DNA of 35,471 nucleotides, from assembly GCA_964407825.1 (NCBI GenBank), contig CAYOXD010000017.1:1-35471 (forward strand), given 5' to 3'. The notes under the pieces were generated by a model. The model saw nothing but the letters and a program-made list of their open reading frames with translations, had not been told where the DNA came from and did not search any database. Shown one piece after another: positions 24,088 to 34,690 of the stretch; position 1 is the first letter of the stretch; every line of letters starts with the position of its first letter. The translations under genes were made by a program, and so were the position numbers. This DNA is from CAYOXD01 sp964407825. GTDB taxonomy: Bacteria > Desulfobacterota > Desulfobacteria > Desulfobacterales > JAFDDL01.

Positions 24088-25170
24088 ATGGACCCTCTCA
24101 CCCCCTATCGGGACCCCGGTCTGTCGGCACGGCTGGCAGCCCGGATCCGGGCCGCCAGCAGGAGGAAGATACGCCTCATGGAAGTATGCGGTACGCATAC
24201 GGTCTCGATCTTCAGAAGCGGCATTCGATCCCTCCTTCCAGAGACCGTTTCCCTGATTTCGGGCCCCGGATGCCCGGTCTGCGTGACGGACCAGCGGGAC
24301 ATAGACGCCTTTGTCGCCCTTTCCGGCGTGGAGGATGTGATTGTCGCCACCTTCGGGGATCTCATGCGGGTGCCCGGCTCCCGAAGCTCCCTTCTGCGGG
24401 AGCGGGCGGCGGGGCGGGACATCCGCGTCGTTTACTCTCCCCTGGACGCTCTTGCCCTGGCACGGGAGACCCCCTCCAGACGCGTGGTCTTCCTGGGGGT
24501 GGGATTTGAAACCACCGCCCCTGCCATCGCCGCGGCCATCAGCCTGGCCCGAACCGAGGGGATCGGCAATTTCCTGGTCTATTCGGCCCATAAGTGTGTC
24601 CCGCCGGCCCTGTGCGCCCTGATGGAACTTCCGGAGATGGCCTTGGATGGGTTTCTGCTGCCGGGGCATGTTTCCGTTATCATCGGTGCCGGTGCCTATC
24701 GTGCCTTCGTGGACCGGTACCGGATTCCGGCAGTGATCGCCGGGTTCGAACCGGCCGATATCCTGCAGGCCATCCATCTTCTCGTGACGCAGATCGAATC
24801 CGGCAGGGCTGCCCTTGAAAACGCCTACCCCCGGGTGGTGTCCGAGACCGGAAACCCCAAGGCCTTGCGCCTGCTGGCAGAGGTGTTCAAGCCGGTGGAC
24901 GTTCCCTGGCGGGGCCTGGGGATCCTCCCGGCAAGTGGACTGAAACTCCGGGATGCATATGAAGCATGGGACGCCGAGAAGGCCTTTGATATCGACTTTC
25001 AAGAGACACCCGCGCCGTCCGGATGCGCCTGCGGGGACATTCTGACCGGCCGGCGCCTGCCGCCCGCATGCCCGCGCTTCGGGAGGGGATGCACACCCGA
25101 GCATCCCGTCGGTCCGTGCATGGTGTCCACGGAGGGCACCTGCGCCGCCTATTACCGGTATGGTCGATAG
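24088..25170 (+). CDS. hypD: Hydrogenase maturation protein HypD
   Basis: The 360-residue iron-sulfur protein is the scaffold for Fe(CN)2CO assembly with HypC and HypE. The conserved cysteines are present: C34 in MEVCGTHT, C62 and C65 in GPGCPVCVT, and the C-terminal cluster region CACGD with four further cysteines up to EGTCAAYY. GFETTAP and GHVSVIIGAGAYR also match the family. The start at 24088 has an agggag site and gives the usual DPLTPYRDPGL opening. An ATG at 24064 overlapping the hypF stop (ATGA) is an alternative, and a much longer open frame from 23854 lies inside hypF and is not used. Confidence 0.96.
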   Translation: MDPLTPYRDPGLSARLAARIRAASRRKIRLMEVCGTHTVSIFRSGIRSLLPETVSLISGPGCPVCVTDQRDIDAFVALSGVEDVIVATFGDLMRVPGSRSSLLRERAAGRDIRVVYSPLDALALARETPSRRVVFLGVGFETTAPAIAAAISLARTEGIGNFLVYSAHKCVPPALCALMELPEMALDGFLLPGHVSVIIGAGAYRAFVDRYRIPAVIAGFEPADILQAIHLLVTQIESGRAALENAYPRVVSETGNPKALRLLAEVFKPVDVPWRGLGILPASGLKLRDAYEAWDAEKAFDIDFQETPAPSGCACGDILTGRRLPPACPRFGRGCTPEHPVGPCMVSTEGTCAAYYRYGR

Positions 25171-25189
25171 GGGGAAGGAACCTTGACGA

Positions 25190-26200
25190 ATGAAACCGGA
25201 TAAAATATTGCTCGATCACGGAAGCGGCGGGCTGATGAGTCATCGGCTGGTTACCGAAACCCTGTTGCCCGCCTTTGACAATCCCCTTCTGGCCCCCTTG
25301 CACGATGGGGCGGTCCTGGATCTGGGGCAAGGGCGGGTCGCCTTTTCAACGGACAGTTTCGTTGTGGACCCGATCTTCTTCCCCGGCGGCAGCATCGGGG
25401 ATCTGGCGGTCAACGGAACGGTGAACGACCTGGCCATGTGCGGGGCCGAACCTCGTTTCCTCAGCATGGGATTGATCCTGGAGGAGGGGCTGCCCTTCTC
25501 CGATCTGGAGCGGATCCTGGCGGACATGAAGAGCGCGGCAGGGGCCGCCGGCGTTTTCATCGTGACCGGTGACACCAAGGTGGTGCCCCGGGGCGCGGCT
25601 GACAAGGTGTTCATCAACACAACGGGGATCGGCCTTGTCCCGGCCGGGATTCAGGTGGCGCCGAACCGGGTGCGGCCCGGAGACAGGATTCTCCTCAGCG
25701 GCACCCTGGCAGACCACGGCATGACGATCCTGAGCCAGCGCGAGGGCCTTGGCTTCGGCGGGCCGGTCCAAAGCGATACGGCTCCCTTGAACCACCTGGT
25801 GAAAAAAATGCTCGCTGCCTGCCCGGATATCCACCTGCTGCGGGACCCGACCCGGGGCGGGCTCGGTACCAGCCTGAATGAGGTGGCCTGCAGCGCGGGG
25901 GTGGGCATTCTGATGGAAGAGGACCGGATTCCGGTGCGGGGGCCCGTTGCGGGCCTATGCGAGCTTCTGGGGATCGATCCGCTCTATGTGGCCAACGAGG
26001 GAAAGCTCCTGGCCTTTGTACCGCCCGAGGCCGAGGCGCCGCTGATGGCGGTGATGCAATCCGACCCCCTGGGAAGGGACGCGGTGGTGATCGGCGAGGT
26101 ACTCGCCGATCACCCGGGACGGGTGGAGATGAAAACCCGCATAGGCGGCCGGCGCATCGTTCGGATGCTGACCGGCGAACAGTTACCGAGAATCTGTTGA
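25190..26200 (+). CDS. hypE: Hydrogenase maturation protein HypE
   Basis: The 336-residue AIR-synthase-family protein dehydrates the thiocarbamoyl group from HypF to a thiocyanate on its C-terminal cysteine. It begins with ILLDHGSGGLMSHRLV, has FSTDSFVVDPIFFPGGSIGDLAVNGTVNDLAM, VTGDTKVV and LRDPTRGGLGTSLNE, and ends in PRIC with the reactive C336. A ggaagga site (25174-25180) precedes the ATG at 25190, 19 bases after hypD. It closes the hypCFDE group, and apbE follows in the same direction. Confidence 0.97.
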   Translation: MKPDKILLDHGSGGLMSHRLVTETLLPAFDNPLLAPLHDGAVLDLGQGRVAFSTDSFVVDPIFFPGGSIGDLAVNGTVNDLAMCGAEPRFLSMGLILEEGLPFSDLERILADMKSAAGAAGVFIVTGDTKVVPRGAADKVFINTTGIGLVPAGIQVAPNRVRPGDRILLSGTLADHGMTILSQREGLGFGGPVQSDTAPLNHLVKKMLAACPDIHLLRDPTRGGLGTSLNEVACSAGVGILMEEDRIPVRGPVAGLCELLGIDPLYVANEGKLLAFVPPEAEAPLMAVMQSDPLGRDAVVIGEVLADHPGRVEMKTRIGGRRIVRMLTGEQLPRIC

Positions 26201-26245
26201 GTAGCGGAGGACGGTTTAATTTTGAGCATTCACAGGACCTATCAA

Positions 26246-27268
26246 ATGAAAAAGCAAATCGTATGGCTTCCGGTCGTTTTGGGAATGCTGGCGCTGGCAG
26301 CCGGCTGCTCCAGCCGGCACGAGGTGTTGATCCAGGGAGACACCATGGGCACCACCTACCACATCAAGGTGGTAACCGACGGGAAACACAGCATCCACGG
26401 CCTGGCCGACAAGATCACGGCCTGCCTCAAGCAGGTCAACCAGGACATGTCCGTCTTCATTCCGGACAGCGAAATCAGCCGTTTCAACCACCTGGACAAG
26501 GCAAACGAAAAAATTAAAATTTCCGACGGCTTCTATCAAGTCATGACCGTGGCCGCAAGACTCTACCGATGGACCGATGGGGCCTGGGACGGCACCGTAA
26601 TGCCCCTGGTGAACCTATGGGGGTTCGGCACCAAGGGGCGGAGAACCACTCCTCCGGACCCGAAGGCGGTGCAAGCGGCCATGGAGACGGTGGGCTTCCA
26701 TCGCATCATCATCGGCAAGGACCACACCCTTGCCAAGCGACGGCCGGACGTGACCCTGGATCTGGCCTCCATCGCCAAGGGCTATGGGGTGGATGCCGTC
26801 TCCAGGGTCATCCGGGAGAACGGATTTTCGAATTTCCTGGTGGAAATCGGCGGCGAGGTATTCGCCTCCGGCGTCCGAAAGGACGGGAAGCCCTGGCGGG
26901 TGGGGATCAACCGGCCGGTGGACAACGCCTCGCCCACCGCGGTTTACAGAGCCCTCTGGCTGAAAAACAAGGCCCTGGCCACCAGCGGCGACTATCGGAA
27001 TTTTTTCAAGACAAAGGGAGTCCAATATTCCCACATCATCGATCCGACCACCGGGGATCCGGTTGAAAACGGCGTGGTCAGCGCTTCGGTCATGGCCAAC
27101 ACCTGCACCGAAGCGGACGGTCTTGCCACCGCCCTCATGGTCATGGGCCCCAAGAAAGGTCTGGCCCTGGTGAACCGCCTGCCCGGGGTCGAGTGCCTCA
27201 TTGTGGTTCAGACCAAGAGCGGCGCCCTCATCAATTATCCCTCCCGGGGATTCGAGAGCGGGACCTGA
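26246..27268 (+). CDS. apbE: FAD:protein FMN transferase (ApbE), lipoprotein
   Basis: The 340-residue enzyme attaches FMN covalently to threonine of target proteins such as Rnf/Nqr subunits outside the cytoplasm. The N-terminus is a lipoprotein signal (MKKQIVWLPVVLGMLALAAGC, Cys 21). Family motifs are GDTMGTTYHI, SEISRFN, GAWDGTVMPLVNLWGFG, LDLASIAKGYGVDAV, EIGGEVFASG and the Mg/flavin segment ATSGDYRNFF...SHIIDPTTGDPV. The ATG at 26246 is preferred over a TTG at 26222 because it gives a proper signal peptide. No Rnf or Nqr gene is in the window. It overlaps the convergent kinase gene by 34 bases. Confidence 0.95.
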   Translation: MKKQIVWLPVVLGMLALAAGCSSRHEVLIQGDTMGTTYHIKVVTDGKHSIHGLADKITACLKQVNQDMSVFIPDSEISRFNHLDKANEKIKISDGFYQVMTVAARLYRWTDGAWDGTVMPLVNLWGFGTKGRRTTPPDPKAVQAAMETVGFHRIIIGKDHTLAKRRPDVTLDLASIAKGYGVDAVSRVIRENGFSNFLVEIGGEVFASGVRKDGKPWRVGINRPVDNASPTAVYRALWLKNKALATSGDYRNFFKTKGVQYSHIIDPTTGDPVENGVVSASVMANTCTEADGLATALMVMGPKKGLALVNRLPGVECLIVVQTKSGALINYPSRGFESGT

Positions 27269-28557
27269 CCGCCGTCCTGCCGCATCAGCCTGAGGTTTGC
27301 CTCCACCAACTGCCGGACCTTCTTGTTGTAGAATTCCTTCAGGAACTTCACCTGGAGCCCTGCGTCGGCCTGATTCAGGACACTGGCATTGATGGACATG
27401 ACGATACAATCGGACTCCGCAAGGACCCGGGCTTCGGCGGGCAGGGGGGTGACAACGGCCGATTCGCCGAACACCTCCCCCCGTCGAAGCGGTTTCACCG
27501 TCCCGCCAAGATGAAGCGTTGCGCTCCCGTGAATCATCACGCAAATCTGACTATCGCCCTGCGGCTTTTCGATGATCCACGCATCCTTTTTAAACACCCT
27601 CCAGGCTGACAGGCGGATGATCTCCTTCAATTCGCCCATCTGAAAATGGCGAAAAAGATATAGTTGACGCAGGAATGCAATCTTTCGCTGGTCCTGACGA
27701 TCCATGGAAAGGGAGTCCTCGCCCCGGATGACGGGAAGCAAAACCTCGGCGAAAGCCTTGGCAGAGGAGAAGCGCTTCTTCGGATCCCGATGCATGGCGC
27801 TTGCCACGATGGCCGACACTTCCGGTGAGATGTCCGGAATATGCGCCTTCAGGGGCGTGGGCGGCTCATGGGAGATCCTGTAGAGAAGCTGATAGGGATC
27901 CGATCCCGCGTAGGGCCTTTTGCCACATAGCAGTTCATAAAACACAGCGCCCAGGGCGTATAAATCGGTTCTGTGATCCAGGGAATATTTCGGATCGGTC
28001 TGCTCCGGCGTCAGATAAAAAATGGATCCGGCCAGCTGAGAATCCGGCCGGGCCGGCTCCTGCATTAGCCGGGAGATGCCGAAGTCCATCAGTTTGACTT
28101 CGCCCTTTTGGGTGAGCATGATGTTGGAGGGCTTGATGTCCAGGTGCAAATATCCCTGGGAGTGAATGTGGTCCAGGGCGTAGCAGACATTATAGACGAT
28201 TTCCACCACCTGGGGTTTCGGCAGCAGCCTGTCCGGACGGGCGTGGGCCTGCAATCCGATGCCGTCGATATACTCCAGGGCCATAAAGAAGAGCCCTCCC
28301 TCAAAGCCCGCATCGTAAGTGATGGCGATGTTGGGATGGATAAACCGGGCCGCCACCCTGGCCTCCCGCTTGAAGCGGTCCACCTGGCTGCGGGCCACAC
28401 CGGTGGCATCGCCCGCATGGGGTTTGCAGATCTTCAGGGCAACGGGCCTTTCGAGCACGGGATCAAAGGCTTTGAAGACGGTTCCCATACCGCCTTCCCC
28501 GATTTTGGCCGTAATCTCGTAGCGGCCCATTTTTTTTGGCGCTGAATCGATCCGCAT
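27235..28557 (-). CDS. Serine/threonine protein kinase with a C-terminal cyclic-nucleotide-binding-like domain
   Basis: The 440-residue protein starts at the ATG at 28557, which has a ggaggag site 9 bases upstream; a longer frame lacks one. Residues about 13-275 are a Hanks-type kinase: glycine loop GEGGMG (20-25), K42, E65, catalytic HLDIKPSN (138-145), DFG at 158-160 and the TPEQT activation segment end. The catalytic motif has L in place of R in HRD. Residues about 296-400 resemble a cNMP-binding (CRP-type) domain (FLRQLYLFRHF, GSATLHLGG, LRRGEVFGESAVVTP, AEARVLAESD), then a helical tail. The phosphate-binding cassette is only partly conserved. No transmembrane or PASTA part is present, so it is probably cytoplasmic. 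Confidence 0.85.
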   Translation of the reverse strand: MRIDSAPKKMGRYEITAKIGEGGMGTVFKAFDPVLERPVALKICKPHAGDATGVARSQVDRFKREARVAARFIHPNIAITYDAGFEGGLFFMALEYIDGIGLQAHARPDRLLPKPQVVEIVYNVCYALDHIHSQGYLHLDIKPSNIMLTQKGEVKLMDFGISRLMQEPARPDSQLAGSIFYLTPEQTDPKYSLDHRTDLYALGAVFYELLCGKRPYAGSDPYQLLYRISHEPPTPLKAHIPDISPEVSAIVASAMHRDPKKRFSSAKAFAEVLLPVIRGEDSLSMDRQDQRKIAFLRQLYLFRHFQMGELKEIIRLSAWRVFKKDAWIIEKPQGDSQICVMIHGSATLHLGGTVKPLRRGEVFGESAVVTPLPAEARVLAESDCIVMSINASVLNQADAGLQVKFLKEFYNKKVRQLVEANLRLMRQDGGQVPLSNPREG

Positions 28558-28751
28558 TGGGGAATAAACTCCTCCATGGCCCACCTGGTTGAGGCCTACT
28601 CCCCTATTTATCGGATTGTCAGCCAATGTCGTTAACTTAAGCGTGATGATTTCGATCCCTGACATGTCGGTAACGATCAGGGCCCATGTTAATGGCATTG
28701 GATTGTAAGCCGTAAAAAGGCGGAAGGGAGCGCCATCGCGGTCCGGGACGA

Positions 28752-29270
28752 ATGAAACAGGCCTTGACTGAAAAGAGAATGAATGTTAAATGCAAATTAT
28801 TACCATTTGAAAAAGCGAGACGAAAATTGAAAGCCGATAAAAATAGGTCTGACCTGATTATCCAGAAATTAAGGGACAAGGGTCACAAGATAACCCCGCA
28901 ACGGATGGCGATCATTAAAATCCTTGCGGGAAGTAAGGGCCATCCCAGTGCGGAAAACATACATGCCCAATTAAAACAAGATTTTCCGACAATGAGCCTT
29001 GCCACTGTCTACAGAAATATAGTATTACTTAAATCATTGGGGGAAGTTCTCGAGTTGGGGTTCCCGGATGGGAGCAACCGATATGATGGAAACAAGCCCA
29101 AACCCCATCCACACGTCATCTGTACCAAGTGCAAAAAAATTGTCGACCCGGCGCTGGACAGCCTGGATGAAATGATCGAAGAGGTCGCCCGGGCGACTCA
29201 TTTTAAAATTCAGAATCATCGTCTGGACTTTTTCGGCATCTGCAGCAGTTGTATGGCAGAGAAAGTCTGA
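28752..29270 (+). CDS. perR: PerR-like Fur-family peroxide regulator
   Basis: The protein is up to 172 residues, a Fur-family repressor with winged helix (GHKITPQRMAIIKIL, PTMSLATVYRNIVLLKSLGEV), the metal-site segment RYDGNKPKPHPHVICTKC, a KKIVDPAL segment whose Asp corresponds to the PerR-type aspartate, and a structural zinc site of CTKC and CSSC. The N-terminal extension of about 27 residues is unusual. A TTGACT (28764-28769) with TAAATG (28787-28792) at 17-bp spacing lies inside that extension, so the true start may be later, possibly a TTG at 28827. It is directly upstream of katG, which fits a peroxide sensor. Classification as PerR and not Fur is an inference. Confidence 0.8.
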   Translation: MKQALTEKRMNVKCKLLPFEKARRKLKADKNRSDLIIQKLRDKGHKITPQRMAIIKILAGSKGHPSAENIHAQLKQDFPTMSLATVYRNIVLLKSLGEVLELGFPDGSNRYDGNKPKPHPHVICTKCKKIVDPALDSLDEMIEEVARATHFKIQNHRLDFFGICSSCMAEKV

Positions 29271-29290
29271 TATATTTTTTTACCGTTCAT

Positions 29291-29335
29291 TGATAGTCGT
29301 TATCATTTAATATTTCATACCCATAACGATTATAA
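29291..29335 (+). promoter_or_regulatory. Two candidate PerR/Fur operators before katG
   Basis: TGATAGTCGTTATCA (29291-29305) is an inverted repeat and scores as a loose 7-1-7 Fur/PerR site. CCATAACGATTATAA (29321-29335) has a right half identical to the PerR half-site ATTATAA and ends at the katG ribosome-binding site (aaggaga, 29334-29340). A -10-like TAATAT at 29308-29313 lies between them. Confidence 0.55.
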
Positions 29336-29347
29336 GGAGAAAATGCC

Positions 29348-31546
<2,199 letters not shown>

Positions 31547-31677
31547 TGGGCGAAACCGCATCGTAGAGAGGGCTATTGAGGCTTCTGCCGAGCTGCAAAC
31601 GCCCGGTGATCGGGAAGCGCCGCCAGGCGTTGACGAATGTGGCGAGCGCCCATGGATGATAGTTGCCACATACGAGT

Positions 31678-31716
31678 GCGGCGTTTCGACATCATCTGAA
31701 ACGCCGCGCTTTTTTT
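31678..31716 (+). terminator. Intrinsic terminator of katG
   Basis: GCGGCGTTTC (31678-31687) pairs perfectly with GAAACGCCGC (31698-31707) over a 10-base loop, followed by gc and seven T. The 130 bases between the katG stop and this hairpin show nothing else. Confidence 0.9.
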
Positions 31717-31722
31717 AGGGAG

Positions 31723-31849
31723 TCAACCTCCCCCGCGCCGCGATTTGATGAGCCCGGCCACCAGCCCCGCCACTGCACCGATCAGAACGCCCGCCGGACC
31801 GGTGATAAAAATGCCCAGAAGCGGCCCCTGGTTCGCCTTGGGCGCAAGG
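31723..31849 (-). CDS. C-terminal end of a membrane protein cut by the assembly gap
   Basis: The minus-strand frame ending in TGA at 31725-31723 reads LAPKANQGPLLGIFITGPAG, continues with a Gly/Ala-rich hydrophobic helix (VLIGAVAGLVAGLIK) and ends SRRGGG. A C-terminal transmembrane helix with a positive tail of this kind is typical of small inner-membrane proteins. The 5' part lies in or beyond the N-run, so start and length cannot be known. Confidence 0.55.
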
Positions 31850-31949
31850 NNNNNNNNNNNNNNNNNNNNNNNNNNNNNNNNNNNNNNNNNNNNNNNNNNN
31901 NNNNNNNNNNNNNNNNNNNNNNNNNNNNNNNNNNNNNNNNNNNNNNNNN
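31850..31949. other. Assembly gap (100 N)
   Basis: Exactly 100 unknown bases, the usual placeholder for a scaffold gap of unknown true length. Gene order across it depends on scaffolding only. Confidence 0.99.
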
Positions 31950-32262
31950 GAAAACGGCACGGGCTTACGAAAAGGATTGAGAAGTTGGTTTAAATATTAT
32001 AACCGTGGTTGAACACATCAATCGTTAAGCGGGATGCCTTCTGACGAATGCCACTTCAAAGAGCATGTAAAACAGGCAGCCGAACGTAACGCCATCCGGG
32101 CCAACGCCAGTCCCCTAGGAGGCCCCTTCCGTTGGCCCGGGTGAGGCACCAACAAGCGCCGAAACAACACCACCGGCTCAGAGTTTAATCGCGCCTGAAA
32201 ATTGTCCAGACCTCTGGAGCCACCGCAAGTACACAATAGCGTTATGATGTTAGGAAATTCCG
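31950..32262. other. Region between the gap and the ATPase gene, no clear gene
   Basis: These 313 bases hold no convincing gene. An 85-residue minus-strand frame (32018-32275) has no ribosome-binding site that I can see and no recognisable domain. A strong inverted repeat at 32096-32140 is listed separately. Confidence 0.5.
32096..32140. repeat. Strong inverted repeat of unknown origin
   Basis: CCGGGCCAACG (32096-32106) is perfectly complementary to CGTTGGCCCGG (32130-32140) across a 23-base loop that itself contains CCTAGG. No T-run follows, so it is not an ordinary terminator. Confidence 0.7.
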
Positions 32263-34629
32263 ATGAATAACCCAAAAGCGATCATCGACCAGACCCTATT
32301 TGACTTGAAATTGAATGAGGCAAAGCTTTATGAGGGCCAGGGCCTGACAAAGGAAGCATTTGAAATATATAATAATTTGCTAAAGACCCTTGATGAAGTG
32401 CCTGAGACAGAAAGTACAACAGCTCAGCGAGAGCAATTACAGGCCATCCTCGCGGACGTCGATACCAAAACGAGTAAAGTCAATATAGAAGGTCCGGTCC
32501 CTGCCGAACAGAACAAATCCAATCAGAATTTGTTTCTGGAAGCAAAGGTATTGTTTGATCTGGAATTATATGAAAAAGCCATCAGCGTTTATAAAATTCT
32601 AATCCACAAGAATTTTAAACTCTATGAGGCCATGTATGCAATTATTGAATGCAATAGGAAGATAGGAAAGAGGGAGGAGTCAAAAAACTATTTTTTATCA
32701 CTCGTAGCAGACTCGGAAACAACCCAGAAAGTAAAATCCATCAGCTACTATTTCCTTTCCTTTTTATACGAAGAGGCCGGAGAATACAGTAAGGCATTAT
32801 CATTTATTAATAAAATCAATCAAAAAAATGATATTTCGGATTACGAAAACAGAAAAAATTTTCTGAGTTCCAAAATCAAGGGGAATACCAAATTTGACCA
32901 TCTGATATCAAACAAACTCATCAGTGAAGCTGATTTACAAAAGGCGATCGAACTTTCCGGGAAAAATCGGAAATCTCTCGAATACAACATAGTCAATTCT
33001 TTTTCCGTTGAAATCAGTGAACTTGGAAAATCCGTATCCTCCTTTTATGGGTATCCGTTTAAAGATCTAAGCATAGAAAATATTATCAAACCCGAACTTT
33101 TTAATAATTTAAAATACAAATACCTGAAAAGAAACCACTGGGCCCCCATATCTTCCTTTGCTGATCAAAATCTGGTGGAAGTAGCCATTACAAATCCCGA
33201 TATGGCCCATCAGGAAGACATCCGGAAATTTTACACAGGCTATCGGCTCAGGTTCTATATCGCGATTCGTGAACACATTGACGAATATATTGACAGACAA
33301 TTTAATAAAGAAATTGTCGAAGATCCACCCGATGAGGATGTGGCTGATTTCATGAGCGGCATTTCCGCCGATATCGAAATGGAATATGAAGATACGGATG
33401 ATGAAGAGCAAACGGATAATGTTACGCTGATTGACAGCAAGGTGATTATGTTTGTCAACAAGATGATCGTCGATGCTTACCGCAAAAGGGCATCCGATAT
33501 CCATATTGAACCTTCCACCCATGTCAGAAACGCAACCATCCGATTTAGAATCGATGGGGTCTGTCAGCCCTATGTACAAATACCAAATAGTTTCAGCCGC
33601 CCTATTATTTCCAGAATCAAGGTGATGGCCAGGATGGATATCATGGAACGGCGAAAACCCCTGGATGGTAAAATCAGGTTTAAGAGCAAGAGCACGGAAA
33701 CAATAGAATTACGCATAGTTACCATACCGACTTCAGGGGGTAAAGAAGATCTGGTAATCCGGTTGTTGCCAAGCGGTAAACCCATGCCCCTTGCCGCATT
33801 GGGCGTTTACGATTACAATTTGAGCCGATTGCTCAATATCATTAAATCCCCATACGGCCTCGTTCTGGCTGTAGGGCCCACAGGGTCTGGAAAAACAACG
33901 ACGCTCCATTCCGCATTGCACCTTATTAACACGCCTGAAAGAAAAATATGGACAGCCGAAGACCCTGTCGAAATTGACCAGAGAGGAATCCGTCAGACTG
34001 AGGTGCATCGAAAAATCGGACTTGATTTTGCAGCGCTTCTAAGATCTTTTTTAAGGGCCGACCCGGACGTCATCATGGTGGGGGAAATGAGAGACACCGA
34101 GACGGCAAAAATCGCCGTGGAAGCCTCGCTGACCGGCCACCTGGTTTTTTCAACCCTGCATACCAACAATGCACCGGCGACAGTGACGCGACTTCTTGAG
34201 ATGGGCATTGATCCCAGTAATTTTGCCGATTCTTTGTTGGGTATCCTAGCCCAGAGACTGGGGCGGAGATTGTGCAACAGATGCAAAATGAAATCCGATT
34301 CTTCCAAAGAAGAATTCGATCGAATCATCAGTGAATTTGGCCCTGATCCTTTGGGGTTGCTCGATGAATTCAAAACGCAGCGTATCGAATTATATCATCC
34401 GGTCGGTTGCAGCAGCTGCGGGGATACGGGATATTCAGGACGAATCGGGTTCCACGAACTGCTCATCAACAATGATGAGATTCGAACACTGATCAAAAAA
34501 AATAGTTCAACGGACGATATCAGACTCGCCGCGGTAAAAAACAACATGTATTCGTTGAAGCAGGATGGAATACTCAAAGTCCTCAATGGCATTACAGATA
34601 TGACGGAGGTGAGAAGAAACTGTATCTGA
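32263..34629 (+). CDS. GspE/PilB-family type II secretion/type IV pilus ATPase with TPR-like N-terminus
   Basis: The 788-residue protein ends in a complete secretion-ATPase module: Walker A GPTGSGKTTT (538-547), Walker B DVIMVGEMRD (602-611), histidine box LVFSTLHTNNA, and a tetracysteine zinc site C671/C674 and C716/C719. Residues about 210-346 form a GspE/MshE N-terminal-like domain. Before it, residues about 1-190 are helical and TPR-like (YEKAISVYKILIHKNF, GEYSKALSFINKI), which is not usual for GspE or PilB. The gene is markedly more A+T-rich than its neighbours and stands alone, without other pilus or secretion genes in the window. An agga site precedes the ATG. Whether it powers secretion, pili or regulation is open. 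Confidence 0.9.
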   Translation: MNNPKAIIDQTLFDLKLNEAKLYEGQGLTKEAFEIYNNLLKTLDEVPETESTTAQREQLQAILADVDTKTSKVNIEGPVPAEQNKSNQNLFLEAKVLFDLELYEKAISVYKILIHKNFKLYEAMYAIIECNRKIGKREESKNYFLSLVADSETTQKVKSISYYFLSFLYEEAGEYSKALSFINKINQKNDISDYENRKNFLSSKIKGNTKFDHLISNKLISEADLQKAIELSGKNRKSLEYNIVNSFSVEISELGKSVSSFYGYPFKDLSIENIIKPELFNNLKYKYLKRNHWAPISSFADQNLVEVAITNPDMAHQEDIRKFYTGYRLRFYIAIREHIDEYIDRQFNKEIVEDPPDEDVADFMSGISADIEMEYEDTDDEEQTDNVTLIDSKVIMFVNKMIVDAYRKRASDIHIEPSTHVRNATIRFRIDGVCQPYVQIPNSFSRPIISRIKVMARMDIMERRKPLDGKIRFKSKSTETIELRIVTIPTSGGKEDLVIRLLPSGKPMPLAALGVYDYNLSRLLNIIKSPYGLVLAVGPTGSGKTTTLHSALHLINTPERKIWTAEDPVEIDQRGIRQTEVHRKIGLDFAALLRSFLRADPDVIMVGEMRDTETAKIAVEASLTGHLVFSTLHTNNAPATVTRLLEMGIDPSNFADSLLGILAQRLGRRLCNRCKMKSDSSKEEFDRIISEFGPDPLGLLDEFKTQRIELYHPVGCSSCGDTGYSGRIGFHELLINNDEIRTLIKKNSSTDDIRLAAVKNNMYSLKQDGILKVLNGITDMTEVRRNCI

Positions 34630-34690
34630 TCGGAATGTCGATAGGGGATCTTTCTATCTTAGAAGGAATCAATCGTCCTTAAAACGTTTG

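Noticed and set aside
31663..31980. Reading frames that run through the N block
   Set aside because: They consist largely of unknown residues and no domain supports them; only the hydrophobic minus-strand tail at 31723-31849 looks real.
31950..32262. Integron attC site near 32025-32250
   Set aside because: A GTTAAGC-type core-like heptamer occurs, but no properly spaced partner core or cassette structure could be found.
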